A stretch of 64,000 nucleotides of DNA from positions 747,501-811,500 of the forward strand of contig NZ_CP030862.1 of assembly GCF_003325375.1 (NCBI RefSeq), written 5' to 3'. Below, piece by piece: positions 18,412 to 27,115 of this stretch. Position 1 is the stretch's first letter, and each line of letters opens with the position of its first letter. A program made the position numbers and the translations under genes. Origin of the DNA: Streptomyces globosus (GTDB lineage Bacteria; Actinomycetota; Actinomycetes; Streptomycetales; Streptomycetaceae). Below the pieces are notes generated by a model. It saw only the letters and a list, made by a program, of their open reading frames with translations, searched no databases and was not told the origin of the DNA.

Positions 18412-19179
18412 ATGCGTACGAAGCCACGAACCACCACCGGAGCGGTCGCCGCCGCCCTGCTGCCCGCCCTCGTCCTGGGGGCCACCGCCTGCGGCAGCGG
18501 CCCCGGCAGCGGGAAGGCGCCGGACCAGAAGGGCTCCGCCCCCGTCACCGCACCCGCCGGCACGCCCTCCGCGGGCACCTCCCCGGCCCCGGCCGCACCG
18601 CCGTCCGGCGGCAGCAGGCTGGAGCGCTCCGCCCTGGCCCCGGGCGACCTGCCCGGCTACCAGGTCTCCGCCCAGGGCAAGAACCCGGCCGCGCCCGACG
18701 GCCAGCCCCAGGCCGACCGCAGGACCTGCCAGCCCCTCGCCGACATCATGGGCGACAAGCCGGACCCGGCCGCCCGCGAGACGGTCAACCGCGGCATCGG
18801 CTCCCAGAAGGAGGTCGGCCTCGCGGTCTCCGCCTCCGTCAGCTCCTACGCCGAGCGGGACGCCAAGGCGCTCGTCTCCCGGCTGAAGGACGCCGTCGCC
18901 GCCTGCGGCACCGGCTTCACCGCCACCGTCCAGAACCAGAGCGGCAGCTACCGCGACGTCCGCGCCGCCGGATACCGCACGGCGGGCGACGACACCGTCA
19001 GCTGGACCACCACCGCCGCCGCGCAGGGCGTCTCCGCCCACGTCCACGTGGTCGTCGTCCGCGAGGGCGACACGATCGTGCGCCTGATGGCCCTCAACGT
19101 GGCGGCCGCCGGGCAGCAGGCGCAGGTGCCGCAGGAGGTCGCCGACAAGCAGCTGGAGAAGGTCCGCCGCGCGGCCTGA
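18412..19179 (+). CDS. Secreted lipoprotein of unknown function
   Basis: A 255-residue putative lipoprotein. The signal peptide ends in the lipobox LGATAC (Cys near residue 26), followed by a long Pro/Ala/Ser linker and a folded domain from about residue 75. That domain begins RSALAPGDLPGYQV and keeps two Cys (near residues 106 and 165) that could pair. The pattern is common among Streptomyces lipoproteins without known role. ATG 18412 has GGGGGAGAGG upstream. A convergent PspC gene lies beyond a hairpin. Confidence 0.75.
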   Translation: MRTKPRTTTGAVAAALLPALVLGATACGSGPGSGKAPDQKGSAPVTAPAGTPSAGTSPAPAAPPSGGSRLERSALAPGDLPGYQVSAQGKNPAAPDGQPQADRRTCQPLADIMGDKPDPAARETVNRGIGSQKEVGLAVSASVSSYAERDAKALVSRLKDAVAACGTGFTATVQNQSGSYRDVRAAGYRTAGDDTVSWTTTAAAQGVSAHVHVVVVREGDTIVRLMALNVAAAGQQAQVPQEVADKQLEKVRRAA

Positions 19180-19206
19180 ACCGCAGGCCGCGGACGCCGC
19201 ACGGGC

Positions 19207-19235
19207 CGGGCCGCCGCAACCCGGGCGGCGGCCCG
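19207..19235. terminator. Shared hairpin between convergent genes
   Basis: CGGGCCGCCGC pairs with GCGGCGGCCCG around a seven-base loop, between the lipoprotein gene (+) and the PspC gene (-). It can serve both strands. Confidence 0.6.
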
Positions 19236-19239
19236 CCCG

Positions 19240-19440
19240 TCACCAGGCGGCGGCGGACGGCTTCTCGTTCGGCAGGAGCAGCCACAGCGCCAGGTAGATC
19301 AGGAACTGCGGCCCGGGCAGCAGGCACGAGACGGCGAATATCAGCCGCATCGTGTTCGCGGACATTCCGAACCGGCGCGCCAGTCCGGCGCAGACGCCGC
19401 CGATCCAGCGGCCGTCACGGGGGCGAACAAGGGCGCTCAT
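19240..19440 (-). CDS. PspC-domain small membrane protein
   Basis: A 66-residue PspC-domain protein: GRWIGGVCAGLARRFGMSANTMRLIF is the family signature and LIYLALWLLLP is the membrane segment. PspC-like proteins act in envelope-stress responses. ATG 19440 has a good ribosome site (GGAGGA) on this strand; a GTG-free upstream extension exists but is unlikely. Confidence 0.85.
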   Translation of the reverse strand: MSALVRPRDGRWIGGVCAGLARRFGMSANTMRLIFAVSCLLPGPQFLIYLALWLLLPNEKPSAAAW

Positions 19441-19482
19441 GGGATCTCCTCCGTAGATATTCACGGGGTTTTCCGTGATGCC

Positions 19483-20067
19483 TCAATACTCGCGCGGCAC
19501 CGCAGACAGAACGTCGGTCCAAGGGCCGAGCCCGACCCTGGCAATTCTCGGGGTGGACCCCTGAGAGGCCTCGGCCCGCGCCGCGCGCGTACGCCGCATC
19601 CGCGCCCGCGCCGCCGGGACCACCGCGACGTGCGCCAGCACCACGCCCGCCGTGTTCAGCAGCACCGAGTCCACGTCCACGACCCGCCCCGGAACCGAGC
19701 TCTGCAGCATCTCGATGCCGATCGAGACGAGCACCCCCGCGGCCGCGGTCCGCACCAGCGACGACCAGGCCGCCAGCGGCGACGGCGCCAGGCTCCCGCC
19801 GGCCAGCGGCAGCAGCACCCCGAGCGGGGCCAGCAGCGCCAGGCCCTCGCCGATCCGGCGGGCCGCCGCCACGGGTCCGTTCTCCAGGTCGGCGCGGATG
19901 CCCTCGAACGGCGTCAGGTTCGCGGCCGCCGCCCACGGCACGTCCAGCGGGCGCAGGGTGAGCCAGCCGACGAGGAGCAGGTGGGCGACCAGCAGGGCCC
20001 CGCCGAGGAGCCGGAGCCGCAGGTGTAGGGCGGTGGCGGCGCAGTGGCCGGCCTCATGACGCTGCAC
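19483..20067 (-). CDS. VanZ-family membrane protein
   Basis: A 194-residue membrane protein of the VanZ family. It has about four or five hydrophobic segments and the family motifs WLTLRPLD and NLTPFEGI near residue 40, and IEMLQSSVPGRVVDVDSVLLNTAG near residue 125. VanZ proteins alter glycopeptide susceptibility or phospholipid-linked processes in some bacteria; no van genes are nearby, so the role here is open. GTG 20067 is the best in-frame start; no ATG is available near the domain start. Confidence 0.82.
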   Translation of the reverse strand: MQRHEAGHCAATALHLRLRLLGGALLVAHLLLVGWLTLRPLDVPWAAAANLTPFEGIRADLENGPVAAARRIGEGLALLAPLGVLLPLAGGSLAPSPLAAWSSLVRTAAAGVLVSIGIEMLQSSVPGRVVDVDSVLLNTAGVVLAHVAVVPAARARMRRTRAARAEASQGSTPRIARVGLGPWTDVLSAVPREY

Positions 20068-20248
20068 ACCTGCGTGGACGCAGCCTGTGGCGGCTTCGGT
20101 TCCGTATGCCTCCGGCAAGGTGAGTCGTACGAGAAGCCGATCGGATGAAAATACGGCGGCTGTGGACGCGCCCCTCCCGGGCACCGGCGTGCGCCACGCA
20201 CAGTGAGCGCCACGCGACGCATACCCGATGCCGCGGAAGGAGAGCGCC

Positions 20249-21403
20249 ATGCCCGGACCCCGAAGAGACCTCCGCGGCCCCGCCCGGCCCGCCCGCAGGA
20301 TCGCCGCCCTCGTCGGGGCGCAGGTCCTGGCGGCCGCCCTCGCCGGGCTCGGCGCGCTCCCGGCCCACGCGGCGGACACGGCGGGCGCGGCCGCGACCTG
20401 CTTCGGAGCGGCCGCCACCGGTACGCGCGGCACGCCCGGCGACGACGTCCTCATCGGCACGCCCGGGCGCGACGTCCTCGACGGCGGCGACGGCAACGAC
20501 CTCATCTGCGGCCTCGGCGAGGGCGACGTCCTGCTCGGCGGCGCGGGCGACGACAGGATCGCGGGCGGGGCGGGCGACGACCAGGCCGACGGCGGCCCGG
20601 GCGCCGACCTCCTCGTCGGCGACGACGCCGCCTGGACCGGCGGGGCCTCCGGCCCGACGGGCCGGGACCACCTCGTCGGCGGCGGCGGGGCCGACACCCT
20701 GGTCGGCGACCACTTCGCCGTGCAGGGCACGGCCGACGGCGCCTCCGCCGACCTGCTCTTCGGCGGCGACGGCGAGGACTCCCTGATCGGCGACAGCGCG
20801 GGCGACCGCGCGACCGGCGGGGCGGACGACCGCCTCGACGGCGGCCGCGACAGCGACAGCCTGACCGGCGACTCCAGCGGCTTCCGGGGTGCGACCGGCG
20901 CCGGCGACGACGTCCTGCTGGAGGGCGAGGGCGAGACCGGCCAGGCGGTCGGCGACAGCGCCTCCGTCCTCGGCGACACCGCCGGCAGCGGCGGCGACGA
21001 CCTGATCGACCTCGGCGCGGACGGCGGGTACGGCGCCTGGGGCGACCACCGGGCCTACTCCGGCAAGGCCGTCGGCTCCGGCAACGACCGCATCATGGGC
21101 GGCAGCGCGGACGAGACCGTCCTCGCCGGCGACAGCGGCGTCGGCGACCCCTCCGGCGCGACCGCCGGCAACGACGTGATCGACGGCCGCGGCGGCAACG
21201 ACCTCATCGTCGGCGACAACACCGACTCCCGGTTCGCCCGGGACTCCGTCGGCACGGCGGGCGGCATCGACTTCCTCACCGGCGGATCCGGCGACGACCT
21301 GCTGCGCGGCGGCCCGGCCAACGACACCCTGAACGGCCTCACCGGCACGGACGACTGCGACGGCGAGTCCGGCACGAACGTCCGCATCGACTGCGAACTC
21401 TGA
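20249..21403 (+). CDS. Secreted RTX-type calcium-binding repeat protein
   Basis: A 384-residue secreted protein. After a Sec signal peptide (cleavage likely after AHA near residue 42) the rest consists of RTX-like nonapeptides of the GGxGxD type: GGDGNDLICG, GGAGDDRIAGG and GGRGGND-like units run from about residue 60 to 370. Such repeats bind calcium and fold into parallel beta-rolls outside the cell. No enzyme domain was recognised between the repeats. The C-terminus (DDCDGESGTNVRIDCEL) has two Cys that could form a disulfide. ATG 20249 has GGAGAG upstream. Its function is unknown. Confidence 0.85.
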   Translation: MPGPRRDLRGPARPARRIAALVGAQVLAAALAGLGALPAHAADTAGAAATCFGAAATGTRGTPGDDVLIGTPGRDVLDGGDGNDLICGLGEGDVLLGGAGDDRIAGGAGDDQADGGPGADLLVGDDAAWTGGASGPTGRDHLVGGGGADTLVGDHFAVQGTADGASADLLFGGDGEDSLIGDSAGDRATGGADDRLDGGRDSDSLTGDSSGFRGATGAGDDVLLEGEGETGQAVGDSASVLGDTAGSGGDDLIDLGADGGYGAWGDHRAYSGKAVGSGNDRIMGGSADETVLAGDSGVGDPSGATAGNDVIDGRGGNDLIVGDNTDSRFARDSVGTAGGIDFLTGGSGDDLLRGGPANDTLNGLTGTDDCDGESGTNVRIDCEL

Positions 21404-21552
21404 CGGCGCGGGCCGGGCACCGGGCAGCCGGGCAGGCAGGCGCGGAGACCGGGCGCCCGTCACCCGTTCGGCCCACGGCAGCTCGCCCGGGCGGCCCGGC
21501 CCCCGCACGCTCGAATGGCCCCACCCGTTCGAGCGAGAGGCCAGGTGGCGCG

Positions 21553-21990
21553 ATGGCGACCACACCCACTCAGACACCCGCGGGCCGCCCCGGCGGCACC
21601 GGCGACTGGGCGACCGGCGGCACCGTGTTCGCCGGCGTCATGCTCGCCGTCATCGGCGTGCTCGCGATCTTCGAGGGCATCGCCGCGATCGCCGAGGACG
21701 AGGTCTACCAGCGCATCGGCAACTACACCTTCAAGCTGGACCTGACCGGCTGGGGCTGGATCCACCTGATCCTCGGCATCCTGGCCCTGGCGGCAGGCCT
21801 GGCCCTGCTCAAGAACGGCGCCCTGTGGGCGCGCATCGCCGGCATCGCACTGGCCTGCCTGTCGCTGATCGCGCACTTCCTGTGGCTGCCGTACCAGCCC
21901 TGGTGGTCGGTGATCGCCATCGCCATCGCGATCTTCGTCATCTGGGCCCTGTGCAAGGACCCCGGGTACCCGCCGGACGCCCGCGTCTGA
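21553..21990 (+). CDS. Four-helix membrane protein of unknown function
   Basis: A 145-residue membrane protein with four hydrophobic segments (starting near residues 25, 72, 94 and 118). The motif FEGIAAIAEDEVYQR after the first segment, and LTGWGWIHLILG before the second, mark a family common in actinobacteria (DUF7144 type). It ends seven bases from the convergent PH-domain gene. Function unknown. Confidence 0.78.
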   Translation: MATTPTQTPAGRPGGTGDWATGGTVFAGVMLAVIGVLAIFEGIAAIAEDEVYQRIGNYTFKLDLTGWGWIHLILGILALAAGLALLKNGALWARIAGIALACLSLIAHFLWLPYQPWWSVIAIAIAIFVIWALCKDPGYPPDARV

Positions 21991-21996
21991 CGACCC

Positions 21997-22659
21997 TCAG
22001 CGCAGCGCGAACAGCACGACCAGCGACACGGCGCCCAGGGCGGCCGGTGCGATGACCTCGTAGGACCAGCGCACCCGTACGCCGCCCTGGGCGCCCGCGC
22101 GCGAGGCCCCGCGCTCGGCGAGCTCCCGCAGCTCGTCGACGACCCGGTCCGCGGACGCCCGCTGCGGCTCGGCGGCGGAGCCGTCCGCGGCGCCGCCCCC
22201 GGCCTTCGGCCCGGACGGCTTCACGGTCAGGCCGCGCCCGGTCAGCCCGCCGCGGCGGCTGAGCCGCCCGCGCTGCGCCCTCTTCCGCTCGCGCAGCGAG
22301 ACGGGGACGGACCACAGCTGGTAGGTGGAGCCCTCGGCCAGCACCTCGGCGGAGTACCCGGCGCGCACCGTGTCCACGGCCGCCCAGGGCAGCTCGATCA
22401 CGCGGAACGGGTTGCGGACCCGCATCCGGTCCTCGTTGGCGAAGACGGCCGGGCGCATCGTGAACGCCACGATCATCGGCACCGCGAAGAGGGCGGCTGC
22501 GGCCCCGAACCAGCGGGCCGAACCCTCACCCCGGACGATCGCGTCGCCGCAGAGCCATGCGGTCAGCGCCAGCAGCAGGACCCCGGTGACGACGGCCATG
22601 GGGGAGCGGTAGACCCGGTCGTCGTAGACCGGCTCGTCAGGAGGCTGCTGGCTGCTCAT
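21997..22659 (-). CDS. PH-domain-like membrane protein
   Basis: A 220-residue membrane protein: two hydrophobic segments near residues 22-60, then a bacterial PH-like domain (VFANEDRMRVRNPFRVIELPWAAV), a long basic and Ala-rich region, and one C-terminal hydrophobic segment. This arrangement is common in actinobacteria and its role is unknown. It converges with the preceding four-helix membrane protein. Confidence 0.72.
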   Translation of the reverse strand: MSSQQPPDEPVYDDRVYRSPMAVVTGVLLLALTAWLCGDAIVRGEGSARWFGAAAALFAVPMIVAFTMRPAVFANEDRMRVRNPFRVIELPWAAVDTVRAGYSAEVLAEGSTYQLWSVPVSLRERKRAQRGRLSRRGGLTGRGLTVKPSGPKAGGGAADGSAAEPQRASADRVVDELRELAERGASRAGAQGGVRVRWSYEVIAPAALGAVSLVVLFALR

Positions 22660-22735
22660 GCGCCCGATTCTGCCTCACCCGCCCCCGGACGACGACCCCC
22701 TGCGCGGCCCCCGTCCCGGCCGCCCGACGGGCGGG

Positions 22736-23437
22736 TCAGGCGCCGCCGCGGCGGGCGCGCAGCAGCCGGGCCGCGGCCGTCGCGCCCGTGATCGCGACCA
22801 GCCCGGCGCCCGCCGCGACCGTGACCGCGCCGTCGCCGTCCTCCGCCGCGGTTGCGGCGGACGCCGTCGTGACGAGCGCCGCGGGCGCGGCCGCCGCCCC
22901 CGCCTGCACGGCCGGGGCCGCGGCCTCCTCCGCAGGCGCCGACGCAGGCGCCGAGGCGGACGCCGCCGCGGGCCGGGCGGCGGCCGGCTTCACGGCCGCG
23001 CCCTTCGCCGGCAGCGGGTAGGAGGCCGTCGCCCCGTCCTGCGTGACGACGAGCACCGGCGCACCGGTGTCCGCCTTGGCCAGCCGCAGCCCGAGCCCGT
23101 TCACGGTGTCCCCGGGGTGGCTCCGGTCCAGCAGCGCGAGCACCCGCACCATGTACGGGTCGCCGGGCTTCCACTGGGTGCCGACGGCGCGGATCCAGGC
23201 CTCCGGGCCCTCCGGCCCGTTCCGCAGCACCGCGACCAGTCCCTCGCCGATGTACACCGGCTCGCCCGCGTACCGGTCGGCGCCGTCCGACGCGGCACCC
23301 CCGCCGTACGCCGCGGACGCGCCCTGCGGGGCCTGCGCGGCGACGGCCGTGTACACCCCGCTCGCGGCGGGCCAGAGCAGCGCGCCCGCGAGGGCGGCGG
23401 TGACGAGCGGGGTGCGGAGGGCGGGGGCGGTACGCAT
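22736..23437 (-). CDS. Secreted membrane-anchored protein of unknown function
   Basis: A 233-residue protein with an N-terminal signal peptide, a folded region of about 110 residues (from YAGEPVYIGEGLVAVLRNGPEG to LRLAKADTGAPVLVVTQDG), a Pro/Ala-rich spacer, and a C-terminal hydrophobic segment followed by RRGG-type basic residues. The layout is that of a cell-surface protein with a C-terminal anchor, but no LPxTG or LAxTG sortase motif is present. ATG 23437 has a good CAGGAG site; the upstream extension looks non-coding. Confidence 0.7.
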   Translation of the reverse strand: MRTAPALRTPLVTAALAGALLWPAASGVYTAVAAQAPQGASAAYGGGAASDGADRYAGEPVYIGEGLVAVLRNGPEGPEAWIRAVGTQWKPGDPYMVRVLALLDRSHPGDTVNGLGLRLAKADTGAPVLVVTQDGATASYPLPAKGAAVKPAAARPAAASASAPASAPAEEAAAPAVQAGAAAAPAALVTTASAATAAEDGDGAVTVAAGAGLVAITGATAAARLLRARRGGA

Positions 23438-23694
23438 CACGACTCCTGGAGCTGTGTCGAGGATGGGCGGGAGAGTCGCATGCCGCGCGTTCTCGGGCGG
23501 GGCGGGCGGTCGCCGGGTCGGGCCGTGGTCCGTGGTCCGGGAGGTCTGGCGGGCTGCTGGGAAAAATCTATGCGCGGGTTTCGGCCGGACCGTCGGATTC
23601 CCGTCATGGCCGTGTAACGGCGGTGACCAGCGCCTTTGCACACCCCTCACAGCACGGATGCAGCCGACCCCGCACAGATGTGCAGCCTTGGGGG

Positions 23695-23724
23695 GTGACA
23701 GGCCGCTACGCGCGTAGATATGCT
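23695..23724 (+). promoter_or_regulatory. deoC promoter, probably leaderless
   Basis: -35 GTGACA (23695-23700), an 18-base spacer, and -10 TATGCT (23719-23724). The GTG at 23731 is six bases further on, where transcription should begin. The spacer contains the whole regulon palindrome. Confidence 0.6.
23705..23718. promoter_or_regulatory. Nucleoside-regulon palindrome, site 5 (deoC)
   Basis: GCTACGCGCGTAGA, 13 of 14 bases of the consensus, sitting exactly between the -35 and -10 boxes of the deoC promoter. Confidence 0.78.
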
Positions 23725-23730
23725 CGTCTG

Positions 23731-24699
23731 GTGACCATGCCCACCACCCTCACCGCATTCGCCGACGTGACGACGTCCGACAGTGCGCTGCGCCGCTTCC
23801 TGCACGGGCTGCCCGGCGTGGACGCCGTCGGCCTGGAGGCCCGCGCGGCCGCGCTCGGGACCCGTTCGATCAAGACGACGGCCAAGGCGTACGCCATCGA
23901 CCTCGCCATCTCGATGATCGACCTGACCACGCTTGAGGGTGCCGACACCCCGGGCAAGGTCCGTGCGCTCGCCGCGAAGGCCGTCCACCCCGACCCGACC
24001 GACCGTACGACGCCCATGACCGCAGCGGTCTGCGTCTACCCGGACATGGTGGCCACCGCGAAGGCCGCCCTGAACGGCGCCGACGTCAAGGTGGCGTCCG
24101 TCGCGACCGCCTTCCCGGCCGGCCGCGCCGCGCTGCCCGTCAAGCTCGCCGACACCCGCGACGCCGTCGCCGCCGGCGCCGACGAGATCGACATGGTCAT
24201 CGACCGTGGCGCCTTCCTCGCCGGCCGCTACCTGGAGACGTACGAGCTGATCAGGTCCGTGAAGGAGGCGTGTGTCCGCGAGGACGGCACCGCCGCCCGC
24301 CTGAAGGTCATCTTCGAGACCGGCGAGCTGTCGACGTACGACAACATCCGCCGCGCCTCCTGGATCGGCATGCTCGCCGGCGCCGACTTCATCAAGACCT
24401 CGACCGGCAAGGTGGGCACCAACGCCACCCCGGCCAACACCCTCCTGATGCTGGAGGCCGTCCGCGACTTCCGGGCGCAGACCGGCATCCAGATCGGCGT
24501 GAAGCCGGCCGGCGGCATCCGCACGACCAAGGACGCGATCAAGTTCCTGGTCCTGGTCAACGAGACCGCGGGCGAGGACTGGCTGACCAGCGAGTGGTTC
24601 CGCTTCGGCGCCTCCAGCCTGCTCAACGACCTGCTGATGCAGCGCCAGAAGCTGACGACCGGCCGTTACTCCGGTCCCGACTACGTGACGGTGGACTGA
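23731..24699 (+). CDS. deoC: Deoxyribose-phosphate aldolase
   Basis: A class I aldolase of about 320 residues that splits 2-deoxyribose-5-phosphate into acetaldehyde and glyceraldehyde-3-phosphate. The active-site pattern is present: DEIDMVIDRGAFLAG near residue 150, VIFETGELS near 195, GADFIKTSTGK near 219 with the Schiff-base Lys, and VGVKPAGGIRT-like IGVKPAGGIRTTKDA near 252. The protein is longer at the N-terminus than the E. coli enzyme, as in other actinobacteria. GTG 23731 fits a leaderless mRNA; ATG 23737 is two codons on. Two aldehyde dehydrogenase-family genes follow and would dispose of the acetaldehyde. Confidence 0.94.
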   Translation: MTMPTTLTAFADVTTSDSALRRFLHGLPGVDAVGLEARAAALGTRSIKTTAKAYAIDLAISMIDLTTLEGADTPGKVRALAAKAVHPDPTDRTTPMTAAVCVYPDMVATAKAALNGADVKVASVATAFPAGRAALPVKLADTRDAVAAGADEIDMVIDRGAFLAGRYLETYELIRSVKEACVREDGTAARLKVIFETGELSTYDNIRRASWIGMLAGADFIKTSTGKVGTNATPANTLLMLEAVRDFRAQTGIQIGVKPAGGIRTTKDAIKFLVLVNETAGEDWLTSEWFRFGASSLLNDLLMQRQKLTTGRYSGPDYVTVD

Positions 24700-24704
24700 T
24701 CACC

Positions 24705-26141
24705 ATGGCATCTGCATTCGAGTACGCACCGGCTCCCGAGTCCCGCTCGGTCGTCGACATCGCCCCCTCCTACGGCCTCTTCATCGACGGCGAGTTCACC
24801 GACGCGGCCGACGGCAAGGTCTTCAAGACCGTCTCGCCGTCCACCGAGGAGGTCCTCTCCGAGGTCGCCCAGGCCGGCGCCGCCGACGTCGACCGCGCCG
24901 TGAAGGCCGCCCGCAAGGCCTTCGAGAAGTGGTCCGCCCTGCCCGGCGCCGAGCGCGCCAAGTACCTCTTCCGCATCGCCCGGATCATCCAGGAGCGCAG
25001 CCGCGAGCTGGCCGTCCTGGAGACCCTCGACAACGGCAAGCCGATCAAGGAGACCCGCGACGCGGACCTCCCGCTGGTCGCCGCGCACTTCTTCTACTAC
25101 GCGGGCTGGGCCGACAAGCTCGGCCACGCCGGCTACGGCGCCGACCCGCGCCCGCTCGGCGTCGCCGGCCAGGTCATCCCGTGGAACTTCCCGCTGCTGA
25201 TGCTGGCGTGGAAGATCGCCCCGGCGCTCGCCGCGGGCAACACCGTCGTCCTCAAGCCCGCCGAGACGACCCCGCTGTCGGCCCTGTTCTTCGCGGACAT
25301 CTGCCGCCAGGCCGGGCTGCCCAAGGGCGTCGTCAACATCATTCCCGGTTACGGGGACGCGGGCGCCGAGCTCGTCGCGCACCCGGACGTCAACAAGGTC
25401 GCCTTCACCGGCTCCACCGCGGTCGGCAAGGCCATCGCCCGCCAGGTCGCCGGCACCGGCAAGAAGCTCACCCTGGAGCTGGGCGGCAAGGGCGCCAACA
25501 TCGTCTTCGACGACGCGCCGATCGACCAGGCCGTCGAGGGCATCGTCGGCGGCATCTTCTTCAACCAGGGCCAGGTCTGCTGCGCCGGGTCCCGCCTGCT
25601 CGTCCAGGAGTCGATCCACGACGAGCTGCTGGACTCCCTCAAGCGCCGCCTGTCCACCCTGCGCCTCGGCGACCCGCTCGACAAGAACACCGACATCGGC
25701 GCGATCAACTCCGCGGAGCAGCTCGCCCGGATCACGGCGCTCGCCGAGACCGGCGAGGCCGAGGGCGCCGAGCGCTGGTCCCCGGCGTGCGAGATGCCGT
25801 CCTCCGGCTACTGGTTCGCCCCGACGCTGTTCACGAACGTCACCCAGGCGCACACCATCGCCCGCGACGAGATCTTCGGCCCCGTGCTGTCGGTGCTGAC
25901 CTTCCGCACGCCCGACGAGGCCGTGGCGAAGGCCAACAACAGCCAGTACGGCCTGTCCGCGGGCATCTGGACGGAGAAGGGCTCGCGCATCCTGGCCGTC
26001 GCGAACAAGCTCCGCGCGGGTGTCGTCTGGGCCAACACGTTCAACAAGTTCGACCCGACCTCGCCCTTCGGCGGCTACAAGGAGTCGGGCTTCGGCCGCG
26101 AGGGCGGTCGCCACGGTCTGGAGGCCTACCTCGATGTCTGA
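24705..26141 (+). CDS. Aldehyde dehydrogenase (probably oxidises DeoC acetaldehyde)
   Basis: A 478-residue NAD(P)-dependent aldehyde dehydrogenase with all catalytic parts: PWNFPLLMLAWKIAPALAAGN near residue 156, FTGSTAVGKAIA near 231 in the cofactor site, LELGGKGANIVF near 254 with the catalytic Glu, and FNQGQVCCAGSRL near 286 with the nucleophilic Cys. It begins five bases after the deoC stop, so it is surely co-transcribed. The inferred role is to oxidise acetaldehyde from DeoC to acetate; this is from context. It overlaps the next gene by eight bases. Confidence 0.9.
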   Translation: MASAFEYAPAPESRSVVDIAPSYGLFIDGEFTDAADGKVFKTVSPSTEEVLSEVAQAGAADVDRAVKAARKAFEKWSALPGAERAKYLFRIARIIQERSRELAVLETLDNGKPIKETRDADLPLVAAHFFYYAGWADKLGHAGYGADPRPLGVAGQVIPWNFPLLMLAWKIAPALAAGNTVVLKPAETTPLSALFFADICRQAGLPKGVVNIIPGYGDAGAELVAHPDVNKVAFTGSTAVGKAIARQVAGTGKKLTLELGGKGANIVFDDAPIDQAVEGIVGGIFFNQGQVCCAGSRLLVQESIHDELLDSLKRRLSTLRLGDPLDKNTDIGAINSAEQLARITALAETGEAEGAERWSPACEMPSSGYWFAPTLFTNVTQAHTIARDEIFGPVLSVLTFRTPDEAVAKANNSQYGLSAGIWTEKGSRILAVANKLRAGVVWANTFNKFDPTSPFGGYKESGFGREGGRHGLEAYLDV

Positions 26142-27030
26142 GTCGACCACGCGACTGAACGTCTTCAAGACCTACAAGCTGTACGTCGGCGGGAAGTTCC
26201 CGCGTTCCGAGAGCGGCCGGGTGTACGAGGTGACGGACTCGAAGGGCAAGTGGCTGGCCAACGCCCCCCTCTCCTCCCGCAAGGACGCCCGCGACGCGGT
26301 CGTCGCCGCCCGCAAGGCGTTCGGCGGCTGGTCGGGCGCGACCGCGTACAACCGCGGCCAGATCCTCTACCGCATCGCCGAGATGCTGGAGGGCCGCCGC
26401 GAGCAGTTCGTCCGCGAGGTCGGCGAGGCGGAGGGGCTGTCGAAGTCCAAGGCGGCCGCCGTCGTGGACGCCGCGATCGACCGCTGGGTCTGGTACGCGG
26501 GCTGGACCGACAAGATCGGCCAGGTCGTGGGCGGCGCCAACCCGGTCGCGGGCCCGTACTTCAACCTGTCGACGCCCGAGCCGACCGGTGTCGTCGCGGT
26601 CGTCGCCCCGCAGGAGTCGTCCTTCCTCGGCCTGGTCTCGGTGATCGCCCCGGTGATCGCGACGGGCAACACCGCCGTCGTCATCGCCTCCGAGAAGGCC
26701 CCGCTGCCGGCGCTGTCCCTCGGCGAGGTGCTCGCCACGTCCGACCTGCCCGGCGGCGTGGTGAACGTCCTCTCCGGCAAGGCCTCCGAGATGGGCCCGC
26801 ACCTGGCGGCCCACCAGGACGTCAACGCGATCGACCTGGCGGGCGCCGGCGAGGCGCTGGCCAAGGAGCTGGAGACCGCGGCGGCCGACAACCTCAAGCG
26901 CGTCCTGCGTCCACAGCCTGTGGACGACTGGAGCGCCGACCCGGGCACGTCGCGCATGACGGCGTTCCTGGAGACCAAGACGGTCTGGCACCCGACCGGC
27001 TCCCTCGGCGCCTCCGGCTCCAGCTACTAG
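26134..27030 (+). CDS. Half-length aldehyde dehydrogenase-like protein without a catalytic domain
   Basis: A 298-residue protein that matches only the N-terminal, cofactor-binding half of the aldehyde dehydrogenase fold: VGGKFPRSESGRVYEV near residue 17, WVWYAGWTDKIGQVVG near 111, and PQESSFLGLVSVIAPVIATGN near 156 in place of the usual PWNFP stretch. It stops before the region that holds the catalytic Cys and Glu, and ends in its own tail (RMTAFLETKTVWHPTG). It is not a broken gene: codon use is normal and the end is clean. Overlapping the full-length dehydrogenase gene by eight bases, it may form a mixed complex with it. This is inference. Confidence 0.82.
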   Translation: MSESTTRLNVFKTYKLYVGGKFPRSESGRVYEVTDSKGKWLANAPLSSRKDARDAVVAARKAFGGWSGATAYNRGQILYRIAEMLEGRREQFVREVGEAEGLSKSKAAAVVDAAIDRWVWYAGWTDKIGQVVGGANPVAGPYFNLSTPEPTGVVAVVAPQESSFLGLVSVIAPVIATGNTAVVIASEKAPLPALSLGEVLATSDLPGGVVNVLSGKASEMGPHLAAHQDVNAIDLAGAGEALAKELETAAADNLKRVLRPQPVDDWSADPGTSRMTAFLETKTVWHPTGSLGASGSSY

Positions 27031-27061
27031 CCGGACCGCGCCCCGCGCGGAACGCGGGAAA

Positions 27062-27095
27062 GGCCGTCGGCGGCACACCTGTGCCGCCGACGGCC
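27062..27095. terminator. Strong terminator shared by convergent genes
   Basis: GGCCGTCGGCGGCAC pairs perfectly with GTGCCGCCGACGGCC around a four-base loop. AAA lies upstream and CTTCT downstream, so it can work from both sides, for the dehydrogenase operon and for the secreted-protein gene. Confidence 0.88.
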
Positions 27096-27115
27096 CTTCT
27101 GCTGCCCGGGGCCGC

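Noticed and set aside
20228..21403. Dense short repeats in the 20.4-21.3 kb region suggested a repeat array.
   Set aside because: They are codons of the RTX nonapeptides in a single protein, not a DNA array or CRISPR.
24681..26168. A 495-codon open frame on the minus strand.
   Set aside because: Antisense of the aldehyde dehydrogenase gene, which has all catalytic motifs; the frame has no family resemblance.
26134..27030. The short aldehyde dehydrogenase-like gene as a frameshifted pseudogene.
   Set aside because: No catalytic-domain remains were found in any frame downstream; the frame ends cleanly before a perfect terminator.
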